Origin: an uncultured Spirochaetia bacterium
GTDB taxonomy: Bacteria > Spirochaetota > Brachyspiria > Brachyspirales > Brachyspiraceae
Direction of reading: 5' to 3'
DNA length: 64,000 nt
Assembly (NCBI GenBank): GCA_947040495.1
Contig: CAMRBQ010000001.1
Span: 1-64,000 of the forward strand
In this document: positions 28,334 to 36,888 of the stretch, one piece after another
Position numbering within the stretch: the stretch's first letter is position 1
How the letters are laid out: each line of letters begins with the position of its first letter
Made by a program: the position numbers and the translations under genes
Notes under the pieces: model-generated
Databases searched by the model: none
What the model saw: the letters and a program-made list of their open reading frames with translations, nothing else
What the model was told of the DNA's origin: nothing

Positions 28334-28470
28334 AAATTATTTGATTAACAATATCATTTTTTTAAATAATCTTAAGAAATTAGTATATTTGCAAAAGAGC
28401 CTTTTATGCTATATAATCAATACATAATAAATATATATAAAATATCAATATTTTTTTGGAGTGTATAAAT

Positions 28471-29070
28471 ATGTATATAGTATGTCTTGATGTTGAGGGT
28501 GTATTAGTACCAGAAATATGGATTAATGTTGCAAAAAAAACAAATATTCAAAGCCTTACAAAAACAACTAGGGACGAACCAGACTATGACAAACTTATGC
28601 AGTATAGATTAGATATACTAAAAGAAAATAATATAAAATTAAAAGATATACAAAATGTAATAGAAACTATGGAGCCTTTTGAAGGGGCATTAGATTTTAT
28701 TAATTGGATAAAAGAAAGAACAGAACTCATACTGCTTTCTGATACATTTACACAATTTGCAAAGCCACTAATGAAAAAACTTGGCTATCCAACACTTTTT
28801 TGTAATGAGCTTATAATAGACAATGATGATAATATTACAGGCTATAAACTTAGACAAAAAGATGGCAAAAAGCATGCGGTCACTGCACTAAAAAATATAG
28901 GATTTAATGTATTTAGTGCAGGCGATTCATACAATGATGTAAATATGATAAAATCTTCAGATGCCGCGGCTTTTTTCAAACCACCACAAACAATAATTGA
29001 TGAATATAAAGATATTGCAATAACAAATAATTATGAACAATTAAGAGATCTCATTTCAAAATATGTTTAA
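28471..29070 (+). CDS. thrH: ThrH-like phosphoserine phosphatase / homoserine phosphotransferase
   Basis: This HAD-superfamily enzyme has 199 residues. Motif I is CLDVEGVLVPEIW (D7 nucleophile, with Glu at 9 instead of the usual second Asp, as in ThrH). Motif II is LLSDTFTQF and motif III is GDSYNDVNMI. ThrH proteins remove phosphate from phosphoserine and can transfer it to homoserine. The start is set at 28471, because GGAG at 28458-28461 is well spaced from that ATG. An in-frame TTG at 28456 overlaps the ribosome site and is less likely. DUF721 and apbE genes follow closely. Confidence 0.88.
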   Translation: MYIVCLDVEGVLVPEIWINVAKKTNIQSLTKTTRDEPDYDKLMQYRLDILKENNIKLKDIQNVIETMEPFEGALDFINWIKERTELILLSDTFTQFAKPLMKKLGYPTLFCNELIIDNDDNITGYKLRQKDGKKHAVTALKNIGFNVFSAGDSYNDVNMIKSSDAAAFFKPPQTIIDEYKDIAITNNYEQLRDLISKYV

Positions 29071-29078
29071 AATAATAA

Positions 29079-29540
29079 ATGCTAGATAATATAAAAAATA
29101 TAATAGATGAGTTTTCAAATAGATGCACATATGGCAATAGAGATTTATCCACATTCTTAAAAATAAGTGTGAATTGGAATAGCATCGTTGGTGCTACCCT
29201 ATCAAAGATATGTAAACCTATATTTTACAGCAATGGAAATCTTACTGTTATAGTAATTGATGCTACTTGGGCAAATGAAATAATGTTTTTTAAAAGTAAA
29301 ATAATAAAAAAGATTGAAGATTTAGCATCAATAAATATAAAAAATATTATAACTAGAATAGGCGAAATAGAAGACACAGAAAATAGCAAAAATTTAAATA
29401 ACAAAGATAATGAGCGATTTCTTACAGATGATGAGAGAGTATGGATAGATAATATTATAAAAGATATTGATGATGATACATTAAAAAACAAATTGGCTGC
29501 AACATTAGGGACATATATAAAAACAGGTGGTGATAGATAA
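29079..29540 (+). CDS. DUF721 / DciA-like protein
   Basis: The 153-residue protein matches the DUF721 (DciA-like) pattern: an N-terminal helical part, VNWNSIVGATLSKICKPIFYSNGNLTVIVIDATWANEIMFFKSKIIKKIE (the conserved W..IVG..L......P....G.L.V.V....WA.EL core), then a charged tail. DciA loads the replicative helicase in many bacteria, and the role of short DUF721 proteins such as this one is less certain. It begins 8 bp after thrH and ends 6 bp before apbE, so it is in the same operon. Confidence 0.75.
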   Translation: MLDNIKNIIDEFSNRCTYGNRDLSTFLKISVNWNSIVGATLSKICKPIFYSNGNLTVIVIDATWANEIMFFKSKIIKKIEDLASINIKNIITRIGEIEDTENSKNLNNKDNERFLTDDERVWIDNIIKDIDDDTLKNKLAATLGTYIKTGGDR

Positions 29541-29546
29541 ATTATT

Positions 29547-30557
29547 ATGAAAAAATATATTCTAATATTTGTATTACTTATAATGAGCATGGCCATATTT
29601 ACATATAAAAATCTTGTTCGTGAAAGTTATATTGACAGTGAAATATTTATAAGCGATACATTCCTCACGATAACAGCCTCGACAACAGCAAAAAAATATA
29701 AAATGCTTACCAATGATATTATAAAAGAAATAGAAAGAAATGATAATATACTCAATCCTTATAATGTTAAAAGTGAAATAAGTAAAATAAATAAACTAAG
29801 CTTAGAAGGCAATACAAATATAGCAATATCAAAAGAAATAGCCGACTTATTTAGCATAGGGATAGAATATTCAGAACATACAGAAGGTAGATATGATATC
29901 GCTTTGAGAGAGCTCATTGAATTATGGGGCTTTGGAACGAGAGAACCCTCTGTACCAAATGATAATGATATAAAAAATGTACTGAAAAATACGGGCAGTC
30001 ATGACGTTTCTATAATAACAAATAATGACGAATATTATCTACAAGTAAATAGAAAAGTATCATTTGATTTAGGCTCATATGGTAAAGGCTATATACTTGA
30101 AAAAGTAAAAGATATTCTATCTATCTATGATATAGAAAATTATCTTCTAAATTATGGTGGTGATATTATACTTAATGGAATAAGTAAAAAAAACAATCCT
30201 TGGGTTATAGCTGTAAAAAACCCTAGAGATGCATATGAGCAAAATCAACTCATAATACAAAGCACAAATGCCTCAATTATTACAAGTGGCGACTATGAAA
30301 GATATTTCATGAAAAATGATAAAAGGTATCATCATATACTTGATGCCACAACAGGCTATCCCACATATAATAGTATTTCAGTGACCATAGTTGCTGATAA
30401 TCCCACAGAAGCTGATATATTATCTACAGCAGCTTTTATACTCGGTACAAATTTTTTTAATGAAAATATATTTAAAAATGTATTTAATTATAAACAAGCT
30501 TATATTATAACTGAGACAAATAATGAATTATTTATATATGAACAAATAAATGATTAA
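29547..30557 (+). CDS. apbE: FAD:protein FMN transferase (ApbE)
   Basis: ApbE attaches FMN covalently to Thr/Ser of flavoproteins such as Rnf and Nqr subunits, outside the inner membrane. The 336-residue chain starts with a membrane anchor or signal segment (residues 3-19, no lipobox Cys). The family core is LDLGSYGKGY-like FDLGSYGKGYILEKV, NYGGDIILNG, HHILDATTGYP and the magnesium-site region EADILSTAAFILG. It is the third gene of thrH-DUF721-apbE. No target flavoprotein gene is in the window. Confidence 0.9.
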   Translation: MKKYILIFVLLIMSMAIFTYKNLVRESYIDSEIFISDTFLTITASTTAKKYKMLTNDIIKEIERNDNILNPYNVKSEISKINKLSLEGNTNIAISKEIADLFSIGIEYSEHTEGRYDIALRELIELWGFGTREPSVPNDNDIKNVLKNTGSHDVSIITNNDEYYLQVNRKVSFDLGSYGKGYILEKVKDILSIYDIENYLLNYGGDIILNGISKKNNPWVIAVKNPRDAYEQNQLIIQSTNASIITSGDYERYFMKNDKRYHHILDATTGYPTYNSISVTIVADNPTEADILSTAAFILGTNFFNENIFKNVFNYKQAYIITETNNELFIYEQIND

Positions 30558-30589
30558 AAACATTCATTAATATATGGGGAGATAAAACA

Positions 30590-31543
30590 ATGGGACTATT
30601 ATATGATATACATACAATAGTAGAGGTTGCAAGACTTTATTATAGTGATGGGTTGTTACAGCAAAATATAGCGAAAAAATTAAATATTTCAAGGCCGTAT
30701 GTATCGCTTCTTTTAACAAAAGCGAAAGAGCTTGGTATTGTAGAGATATCTATAAAAAATCCTTATGAAAGTAATGAAGAATTAAATAAAGATATGGAAA
30801 ATACATTTAACATTCAAAAATGTATTACAATAGATGTACCAAATAATAATAATAAAATAGCAACATCAATTGTAGCCTGTCAAGCGGCAGCGGTTATGAA
30901 GGCTCATATAAATAACGAAAGTAATATAGGGCTTGCAAGTGGTAGTATGATTTATAATATAGTTGAAAGCTGTGATAATGATGTAAGCTATAAATCAGCT
31001 CAAGTATATCCATTAATTGGTGAAATAAATATAGCAGACTATTCTTTATTAAATGGAGTAGTTCGTGATTTCGCCAAAAAAATTAATGCCAATTGGAATA
31101 TAATATATGCCCCTTATATAGTACCAGATATTAAAGATAAAGAAATATATTTACAAAGTAGTGGTATGAAACTATTAAGAGAGAAATGGAAAAATCTTGA
31201 TATTGCTATTATGGGTATATGCTTGGCACCAGATAAAAATCCATACTTTATTGATTTATATAAATCTAAAAAATATGAGCTAACCGAAAAATCTGTTGGA
31301 AATATATGTGCCATGTTTTATGATATAGAAGGCAATATTCTAGATCATGATATTAATGACTATATAATATCTATAGATAAAGAAGCATTGAAAAGTGCAA
31401 AGATAAAGATAGCCGCAGCCTGTGGTACTGAAAAAACAGAATCAATATTAGGGGCATTAAAAACTGGTCTCATAGATATACTAGTTGTAGATGAGAGTAC
31501 ATCCATCAAGGTATTAAACCTAAATACTAAATTATTTAAATAA
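30590..31543 (+). CDS. SorC/DeoR-type sugar-binding transcriptional regulator
   Basis: This 317-residue regulator has an N-terminal helix-turn-helix (residues 12-55, LYYSDGLLQQNIAKKLNISRPYVSLLLTKA) and a C-terminal SorC effector domain. The domain includes the phospho-sugar-binding part IGLASGSMIYNIVE and the segment ILGALKTGLIDILVVDE. Family members bind phosphorylated sugars and usually control nearby catabolic genes. Here no sugar operon follows, so its targets are elsewhere or it is orphaned. A GGGGAG ribosome site supports the start. Confidence 0.88.
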   Translation: MGLLYDIHTIVEVARLYYSDGLLQQNIAKKLNISRPYVSLLLTKAKELGIVEISIKNPYESNEELNKDMENTFNIQKCITIDVPNNNNKIATSIVACQAAAVMKAHINNESNIGLASGSMIYNIVESCDNDVSYKSAQVYPLIGEINIADYSLLNGVVRDFAKKINANWNIIYAPYIVPDIKDKEIYLQSSGMKLLREKWKNLDIAIMGICLAPDKNPYFIDLYKSKKYELTEKSVGNICAMFYDIEGNILDHDINDYIISIDKEALKSAKIKIAAACGTEKTESILGALKTGLIDILVVDESTSIKVLNLNTKLFK

Positions 31544-31566
31544 TTTACAAACTATAATAACAATAT

Positions 31567-32577
31567 TTAACTTATAATATCTATCATAACCTGATATACA
31601 GAGGCGGGCTCTATAGATTTAAGACATTCTATAGATTTACATCCACGTTTCATATAAGTACAATGTAGCCTTTTTATAGTATTGCCACAATATTCTCTAG
31701 CACTAATATTTATAGCCTTATCACCACGAGCCCCATATATTAGAGGCAATGTATCGCCATAAATACCCACTGTAAATAAATCAAATGCATTTGCTATATG
31801 TAGAGGAGCACTATCACCGCCTAAAAATATATAACCATATTTCATAACGCTAAGCATCTCTCTCATAGAAAGCTTTGCTGTAAAATTTAATGCAATAGCA
31901 CCAGATGAAGAAAACCTTTGTATATCATTTGAAAAAGACACATCATCTTTAGAACCTATCAGTATTGTAGGTATTTTTGTTTTTTCATAAAATTTATTTA
32001 TAACATCCGCAAATTTATCCGTTGGGTATCTCTTTGAAGCCCTTGTCGCCCCCGCATGAACAATGAGCGATTTATCAAAATTTTTCATGATGTTTTTGCC
32101 AAATTCATCTTCACCTTCGCTAAGAGTTATTATAGGTTTTATTGTCTGTATTTTTATATTTAACGGTTGTAAAAGATATAGCATATTATCAATTATATGT
32201 TCGCTATATTTTTTATATTTTATTTTCTTCGTTAAAAGAAAACCACGCATATCACTATTCAAACCTATCCTCATATCTATCTTTGCTCTATAAGCATCAT
32301 AGGCACTAATAAAAGATGTATTTACAATAAAGGCTAGCTCGTAACTACTCTCTTCAAGTTTTGCAATATATGAGGCGTAGTCTTGCTTATCAGTTGGTCT
32401 GATTATTATATTATCTATATCTTTATTATTTTTTAATATATCTATCCCACGAGCCCCATTCACTATATCAATCATACAGTCATTTTTATAATGTGCTTTT
32501 ATTGAACGTATCAGTGGCGTTGTAAACAGGGTGTCGCCTATATAGTTCATCCCCATCACAAGTATTTTTTTTATCAT
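31567..32577 (-). CDS. Glycosyltransferase family 9 (heptosyltransferase-like)
   Basis: GT9 enzymes transfer ADP-heptose or similar sugars during outer-membrane glycolipid assembly. The protein starts KKILVMGMNYIGDTLFTTPLIRSIK, the usual N-terminal Rossmann strand. It has the acceptor/donor site motifs VHAGATRASKRYPTDKFADVI and GGDSAPLHIANAFDLFTVGIYG. A Cys-rich tail (CGNTIKRLHC..MKRGCKSIEC) is typical of the family. The ATG at 32577 is preferred to an in-frame TTG at 32592. It lies between plus-strand genes and is transcribed alone. The exact sugar is unknown. Confidence 0.85.
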   Translation of the reverse strand: MIKKILVMGMNYIGDTLFTTPLIRSIKAHYKNDCMIDIVNGARGIDILKNNKDIDNIIIRPTDKQDYASYIAKLEESSYELAFIVNTSFISAYDAYRAKIDMRIGLNSDMRGFLLTKKIKYKKYSEHIIDNMLYLLQPLNIKIQTIKPIITLSEGEDEFGKNIMKNFDKSLIVHAGATRASKRYPTDKFADVINKFYEKTKIPTILIGSKDDVSFSNDIQRFSSSGAIALNFTAKLSMREMLSVMKYGYIFLGGDSAPLHIANAFDLFTVGIYGDTLPLIYGARGDKAINISAREYCGNTIKRLHCTYMKRGCKSIECLKSIEPASVYQVMIDIIS

Positions 32578-32690
32578 AATTATAATATCCAATAATACAC
32601 TAGACTTAATTTATTTCTAAGTTATATTGATAGCATTATAAAATATAATGTTTTTAATTTCAAATATATTATTAATCTAGGTGTGTAAAA

Positions 32691-33293
32691 ATGAGGATAA
32701 AAAATGAACATCCAGTATTTATCATAACAGGACCTATAGCTTGTGGTAAATCTACATTTTCAAAAATGCTTGGTGAATATTTTGGGGCAACATATATCAA
32801 TGCAGATACTATAGGCCATAATGTACTTATAGAATTATCTGAACTTGTTGTGAGTAAATTTGGTAGCCAAATATTAAATAAAAATAGTATTATCGACAGA
32901 AAAAAACTTGGCTCTATTGTGTTCGCAGACAAAGAAAAATTATTAATGCTCGAAAGTATATTACATCCCATTATAAATAAAAAAGTAGAAAATATAATAT
33001 TAAATACAAAAAATATTATAGTCTTTGAAGTGGTGCTTTTAGAAAAAACAAACTATAAAAATATAGACAATACTATAATCGTATATGTAGACAGCCCTTA
33101 TGAAAATATAGTGCAAAGAATTATAGATAGAGGCCTTAGTGAAAAAGAAGCCGTAAAAAGAATAGAAAGCCAAAGTGAAATAAAATATCTCAAAAACAAA
33201 AGTGAGATTACAAATATTATAATAGAAAACAACTCTACCTTAGAAAGTTTAAAAGACAAAGCATATCAATTATCCAAAGACTATATGAAATAA
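32691..33293 (+). CDS. coaE: Dephospho-CoA kinase
   Basis: CoaE performs the last step of coenzyme A synthesis, phosphorylating dephospho-CoA. The 200-residue P-loop kinase shows GPIACGKS (14-21), INADTIGHNVL (substrate Asp) and the LID region with RIIDRGLSEKEAVKRIESQ. An AGGTG ribosome site precedes the ATG. The gene is followed by hisC after a 72-bp gap. Confidence 0.92.
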   Translation: MRIKNEHPVFIITGPIACGKSTFSKMLGEYFGATYINADTIGHNVLIELSELVVSKFGSQILNKNSIIDRKKLGSIVFADKEKLLMLESILHPIINKKVENIILNTKNIIVFEVVLLEKTNYKNIDNTIIVYVDSPYENIVQRIIDRGLSEKEAVKRIESQSEIKYLKNKSEITNIIIENNSTLESLKDKAYQLSKDYMK

Positions 33294-33365
33294 AATATAA
33301 AATACTTGCAAATATATAATACTCTATTTATAATAAAAATAATTTTTCTAAGGCTATATAATAAT

Positions 33366-34418
33366 ATGAAATACTGCAATCCCCATATAAAAAATATTGA
33401 GGCATATAAGCCCGGCGAACAACCCGAGTGTAAAGACAATATTGTAAAACTCAACACAAATGAAAGCCCATATTCCCCATCAAAAAATATTTTAAAAATG
33501 CTTGAAGACTTTGATATAAGCCTTCTAAGATTGTATCCCGACCCTAAAGCTGAAAAGCTGTGCGAAACAATAGCTGATAAATTAAACTTTTCAAAAGATA
33601 ATATAATAGCTACCAATGGAAGTGATGAAGTATTTACATATATATTTAATGCATTTGTATCAAATAAAAAAAATGTTATTTTTACAAATCCAACATATAC
33701 CGTATACGAATCGCTTGCATATCGATTTAATATAAACTTCACTACTATTGAAACGGAAAGCGATTTTTCTATCGATTTAAGCAAAGTACCAAATGAAAGT
33801 AATACTGTATTTTTCTTAGCCAATCCAAATGCCCAAACAGGTATTTATATCGATTTTGAAACACTAGAAAATTTTATAAAAAAGTTTAAGGGTCTTATAA
33901 TAGTAGATGAAGCGTATATAGATTTTGCTCCCAAAGGAATAATAAGCCTTGCATTAAAATATGATAATCTAATAGTTACCCGTACATTATCAAAATCATA
34001 TTCGCTATGTGGTATTAGACTTGGATTTGCTGCAAGTAACTCCATAAATATCGAAGCATTACATAAAGTCAAAGATTCTTATAACATAAATATGCTAACA
34101 CAGATGATAGCTATTGAGGCTATAAATGATGAAAAACATATGCTTGAAAATGCCTATAAAATAATAACAGAGCGAGAGCGAATGATAGAAATATTAAATA
34201 AAATGTGCTTTATGGTACTCCCTTCAAAGGCAAACTTTGTACTAGCAAAACCACTTCTAAATAATGCAAAAGATATATTTGAGGCTCTCAAAAAACAAAA
34301 TATATATGTAAGATATTTTGAAACACCAAGATTAAAAGAATATATACGCATCACCATAGGTAGCGAAAAAGAAAATAATATTTTAATCAAAGCATTATCT
34401 AAAATAAATAACAACTAG
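33366..34418 (+). CDS. hisC: Histidinol-phosphate aminotransferase (HisC-like, fold type I)
   Basis: This PLP enzyme has about 350 residues from the ATG at 33366 (MKYCNPHIKNIEAYKPG, the usual HisC N-terminus). A longer in-frame start at 33306 adds an unrelated hydrophobic stretch and is rejected. Motifs: VKLNTNESPYSPS, ATNGSDEVFTYIF, NPNAQTG, VDEAYIDF and the PLP Lys in RTLSKSYSLCGIRLGF. HisC makes histidinol phosphate and in some bacteria also handles aromatic amino acids. No other his gene is in the window. It converges with the next gene, leaving one base between the stop codons. Confidence 0.9.
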   Translation: MKYCNPHIKNIEAYKPGEQPECKDNIVKLNTNESPYSPSKNILKMLEDFDISLLRLYPDPKAEKLCETIADKLNFSKDNIIATNGSDEVFTYIFNAFVSNKKNVIFTNPTYTVYESLAYRFNINFTTIETESDFSIDLSKVPNESNTVFFLANPNAQTGIYIDFETLENFIKKFKGLIIVDEAYIDFAPKGIISLALKYDNLIVTRTLSKSYSLCGIRLGFAASNSINIEALHKVKDSYNINMLTQMIAIEAINDEKHMLENAYKIITERERMIEILNKMCFMVLPSKANFVLAKPLLNNAKDIFEALKKQNIYVRYFETPRLKEYIRITIGSEKENNILIKALSKINNN

Positions 34419-34419
34419 C

Positions 34420-35151
34420 CTAATTAAATATTGATTTATTTTTTAAGTTTATCTCTTTAACTGTTTTTAAAAAATGTCCATCAGGGTATATCTTTGAAGC
34501 AAGTGAAATATATTTATTATAATTTGTATTATCTTTTTGTTTCATATATGCCTGAGAAATCCATATATAAATCATATATTTTTCATAATCTGTTTTTGCA
34601 TTAGCCAAAGCCCTTTGTAATATTGGCATGGATTCTTTTATACCACCACCTGCAAAGCTAGGCTGAAATGCCTTCGCCACACCATAACTTAATAGAGTTG
34701 TAAAATGATTTGGATTTATAAGTAGGCTTGCTTCATATACTGCACTCGATTTTTTACCAAGGTCGATAATATCTGGCAAAGAAGCATATGGCATTGCTGC
34801 TATCATTAAATTGCCAAGTGATGCTAGATAATCGCTATCTTTCACCGACAAATACATATCCTGCTTTTCAATAACTACTTTTAATCTTTTCAACTTTTCT
34901 TTTTTATTCTTTTTTTTATCATCATCCATATATGCTTCAAATGTATTCGCTATATTTTCATATGAAAGTTTTTCAATATTAGAGCCACTTAAATTTTCTA
35001 CTTTTTTTATTGCATTTTCAATATTATTTTTATCTTCTTGTATATCATTTGAAGATTGATATATTATATAAAGATTTTCTACTTCCTTTGGATAAGTAGC
35101 AAAAATTAGATTGACACTAAATAATAGCAGTAATAAAATATATTTTTTCAT
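34420..35151 (-). CDS. Exported TPR-like protein of unknown role
   Basis: The 243-residue product has a signal peptide (residues 1-18, FATYPKEV). A helical region follows, with a conserved-looking block SSAVYEASLLINPNHFTTLLSYGVAKAFQPSFAGGGIKESMPILQRAL that resembles periplasmic TPR-type proteins, including the TatT-like accessory proteins of TRAP transporters. That resemblance is weak, and no TRAP genes are nearby. It is transcribed alone from AT-rich DNA, divergent from the small motility-like gene. Confidence 0.6.
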   Translation of the reverse strand: MKKYILLLLLFSVNLIFATYPKEVENLYIIYQSSNDIQEDKNNIENAIKKVENLSGSNIEKLSYENIANTFEAYMDDDKKKNKKEKLKRLKVVIEKQDMYLSVKDSDYLASLGNLMIAAMPYASLPDIIDLGKKSSAVYEASLLINPNHFTTLLSYGVAKAFQPSFAGGGIKESMPILQRALANAKTDYEKYMIYIWISQAYMKQKDNTNYNKYISLASKIYPDGHFLKTVKEINLKNKSIFN

Positions 35152-35291
35152 GATTTTTTTATGCCTTCCTTTTTATAACATTATACTATAGTTATCTAAA
35201 ATTAATGACAACAAACAATAAATGGGTATTAATTATAGTTTACAACTATACATAAATAGTTCTATTATTTTATAAATATATAATATTTGTC

Positions 35292-35319
35292 TTGCCTTAT
35301 CGATTATATGTACTATACT
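35292..35319 (+). promoter_or_regulatory. Sigma-70-type promoter of the YjfB-like gene
   Basis: TTGCCT (35292-35297) and TATACT (35314-35319) are spaced by 16 bp. They lie 37 bp upstream of the ATG at 35356, which has GAGG at 35344-35347. Confidence 0.55.
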
Positions 35320-35355
35320 CTAACTGAAAGATATTACTTATAAGAGGAAATTACT

Positions 35356-35571
35356 ATGCAGATAAATCAGAGCAGTTATAGCAGCTATCAAAGTTCGATG
35401 GTATTAGATAGATTTGCTATGCAGACAATGAAAGATTCTCAAGAGATAACATCACAATCAGTAGATAAACTACTTTCTAGTGTGGCTGAAGTATCTCAGA
35501 ATGTGGCACAATATAGCTCAAGACCTGCTTTAGCAGCCGGTGTTGGTCAATCTTTAGATGTATATGCTTAA
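35356..35571 (+). CDS. Small YjfB-like putative motility protein
   Basis: The 71-residue protein is Ser/Gln-rich with the sequence feel of the YjfB_motility family: a helical N-terminal part with FAMQTMKDSQEITSQSVDKLL and the C-terminal signature RPALAAGVGQSLDVYA (family end: P.LG..LD..A). Proteins of this family are linked to flagellar motility by co-expression rather than by known mechanism. It is monocistronic with its own promoter and a GAGG ribosome site, and it is only 28 bp from the convergent yqeK. Confidence 0.62.
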   Translation: MQINQSSYSSYQSSMVLDRFAMQTMKDSQEITSQSVDKLLSSVAEVSQNVAQYSSRPALAAGVGQSLDVYA

Positions 35572-35598
35572 GAACTATTGCTGTTTTTAATATAGCAT

Positions 35599-36174
35599 TT
35601 AATTTTGGCTATAACCCATATTGTGGTTATACATTAAAATAGAGTCTGTATCTAAGTATTGTTTTTGCGATAATACAAATGATATAGACTCTATTATTGT
35701 TAAGAGCAAAGCCTTGTTAAAATCTTTGATGGCAATCTCACGTATTTCATCTGCTTTGTCTAATTTACGAAGCGGCTCAAGATAATCTGAAGCATATATT
35801 ATTTTTTCAAGCATACTCATCTCTGCCCTACCCGTTGTATGATATAAGATAGCATTAATTATATCAGCATCTTCTATACAAAAATCATTTTTCGCTATTA
35901 TCATAGATACTTTTGCATGCAAAAGCCCTTCATTATAATGGCTTTTATAGGCGATATTATTTTTATCTAAAATACTTTTCATCTCTTCTAATTTATAATA
36001 CCTAGAGGCGTCATGTAGATATGATGAATATATAATACTTTTTTCGGATATGTTAAGATTATTAGATTTATTTAATAATATAGCCATATCACAAACAGAA
36101 TATGTATGCTCTAATCTTTTTTGTGTTAAATTTTTCTTAATATAACATTCTATTTTTGTTTGAAGAGCATCCAT
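35599..36174 (-). CDS. yqeK: YqeK-like HD-domain nucleotide hydrolase
   Basis: This 191-residue HD-domain protein shows RLEHTYSVCDMAILL, SSYLHDASRYY (HD pair) and YHTTGRAEMSMLEKIIYASDYLEPLR. The pattern is that of the YqeK group, which hydrolyses diadenosine tetraphosphate symmetrically. It begins 15 bp downstream of efp on the same strand, so the two are probably one operon. nadD, a frequent partner, is not present. Confidence 0.85.
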   Translation of the reverse strand: MDALQTKIECYIKKNLTQKRLEHTYSVCDMAILLNKSNNLNISEKSIIYSSYLHDASRYYKLEEMKSILDKNNIAYKSHYNEGLLHAKVSMIIAKNDFCIEDADIINAILYHTTGRAEMSMLEKIIYASDYLEPLRKLDKADEIREIAIKDFNKALLLTIIESISFVLSQKQYLDTDSILMYNHNMGYSQN

Positions 36175-36189
36175 ATTATAAATTAAATA

Positions 36190-36750
36190 TTACTTTGCAC
36201 GTTCGACATATGAATTATCTCTAGTGTCTATTTTTATTTTTGCACCAATCTCAATAAATAATGGCACATTAACGCTTAGCCCAGTCTCTGTTTCAGCAGG
36301 CTTTAATGTAGAGCCAGTTGTGTCCCCTTTGAAGCCGGGCTCTGTATATGTAATCTCTAGCGTAATATGAATAGGGAAACGAATAGATGCTATATCCTCA
36401 TTTATATATTGTATATCCACCTCACAATTTTCAAGCAGATAATATTTACCATCGCCAAGTATATCTTCATCTACAGGGACTTGCTCATAATTATCCATAA
36501 TCATAAATATATAATTAGAGCCATCTTGATATAAATACTGTGAACGTTTATATGATACATCTGCCTCTTCGACAGCATCTGTAGAAGCAAATGTTTTTTC
36601 AATAACATTGCCTTTCATCATATTTTTTAATTTTGTTCTGACAGTAGCCTTTCGCTGTTGTGCCCTATGAAAGTTTGCATCTAGTACAAGATAAGTCTCG
36701 CCATCTATCAAAACAGCATCACCTTTTCTAATATTATTTACAGGTAACAT
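36190..36750 (-). CDS. efp: Elongation factor P with an atypical tip loop
   Basis: EF-P relieves ribosome stalling at polyproline. The 186-residue protein aligns along its whole length with three beta-barrel domains, from DGETYLVL in domain I to the C-terminal IKIDTRDNSYVERAK. In the loop that reaches the peptidyl-transferase centre, the usual PGKG reads AQQR (30-33). The residue aligned with the modified Lys34 of E. coli is Gln (Q32), followed by Arg and Lys. A conventional lysyl modification at that position is therefore not possible. Modification enzymes are not seen nearby. The gene leads yqeK. Confidence 0.93.
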   Translation of the reverse strand: MLPVNNIRKGDAVLIDGETYLVLDANFHRAQQRKATVRTKLKNMMKGNVIEKTFASTDAVEEADVSYKRSQYLYQDGSNYIFMIMDNYEQVPVDEDILGDGKYYLLENCEVDIQYINEDIASIRFPIHITLEITYTEPGFKGDTTGSTLKPAETETGLSVNVPLFIEIGAKIKIDTRDNSYVERAK

Positions 36751-36888
36751 TTAATTGCCTCCAATACTTATACTTGCATTAGCATTATAATTAAAACACG
36801 AGTAGTCAGTATAATCATTTTTAATTTGTTAAAGAATGTACTAAATTTATTTATAAATGTCAAGTTTATACAAGTTATTATTTAATGA

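Noticed and set aside
33306-33365. Longer hisC start at 33306
   Set aside because: The added 20 residues are hydrophobic and unlike HisC N-termini. The ATG at 33366 begins the conserved part.
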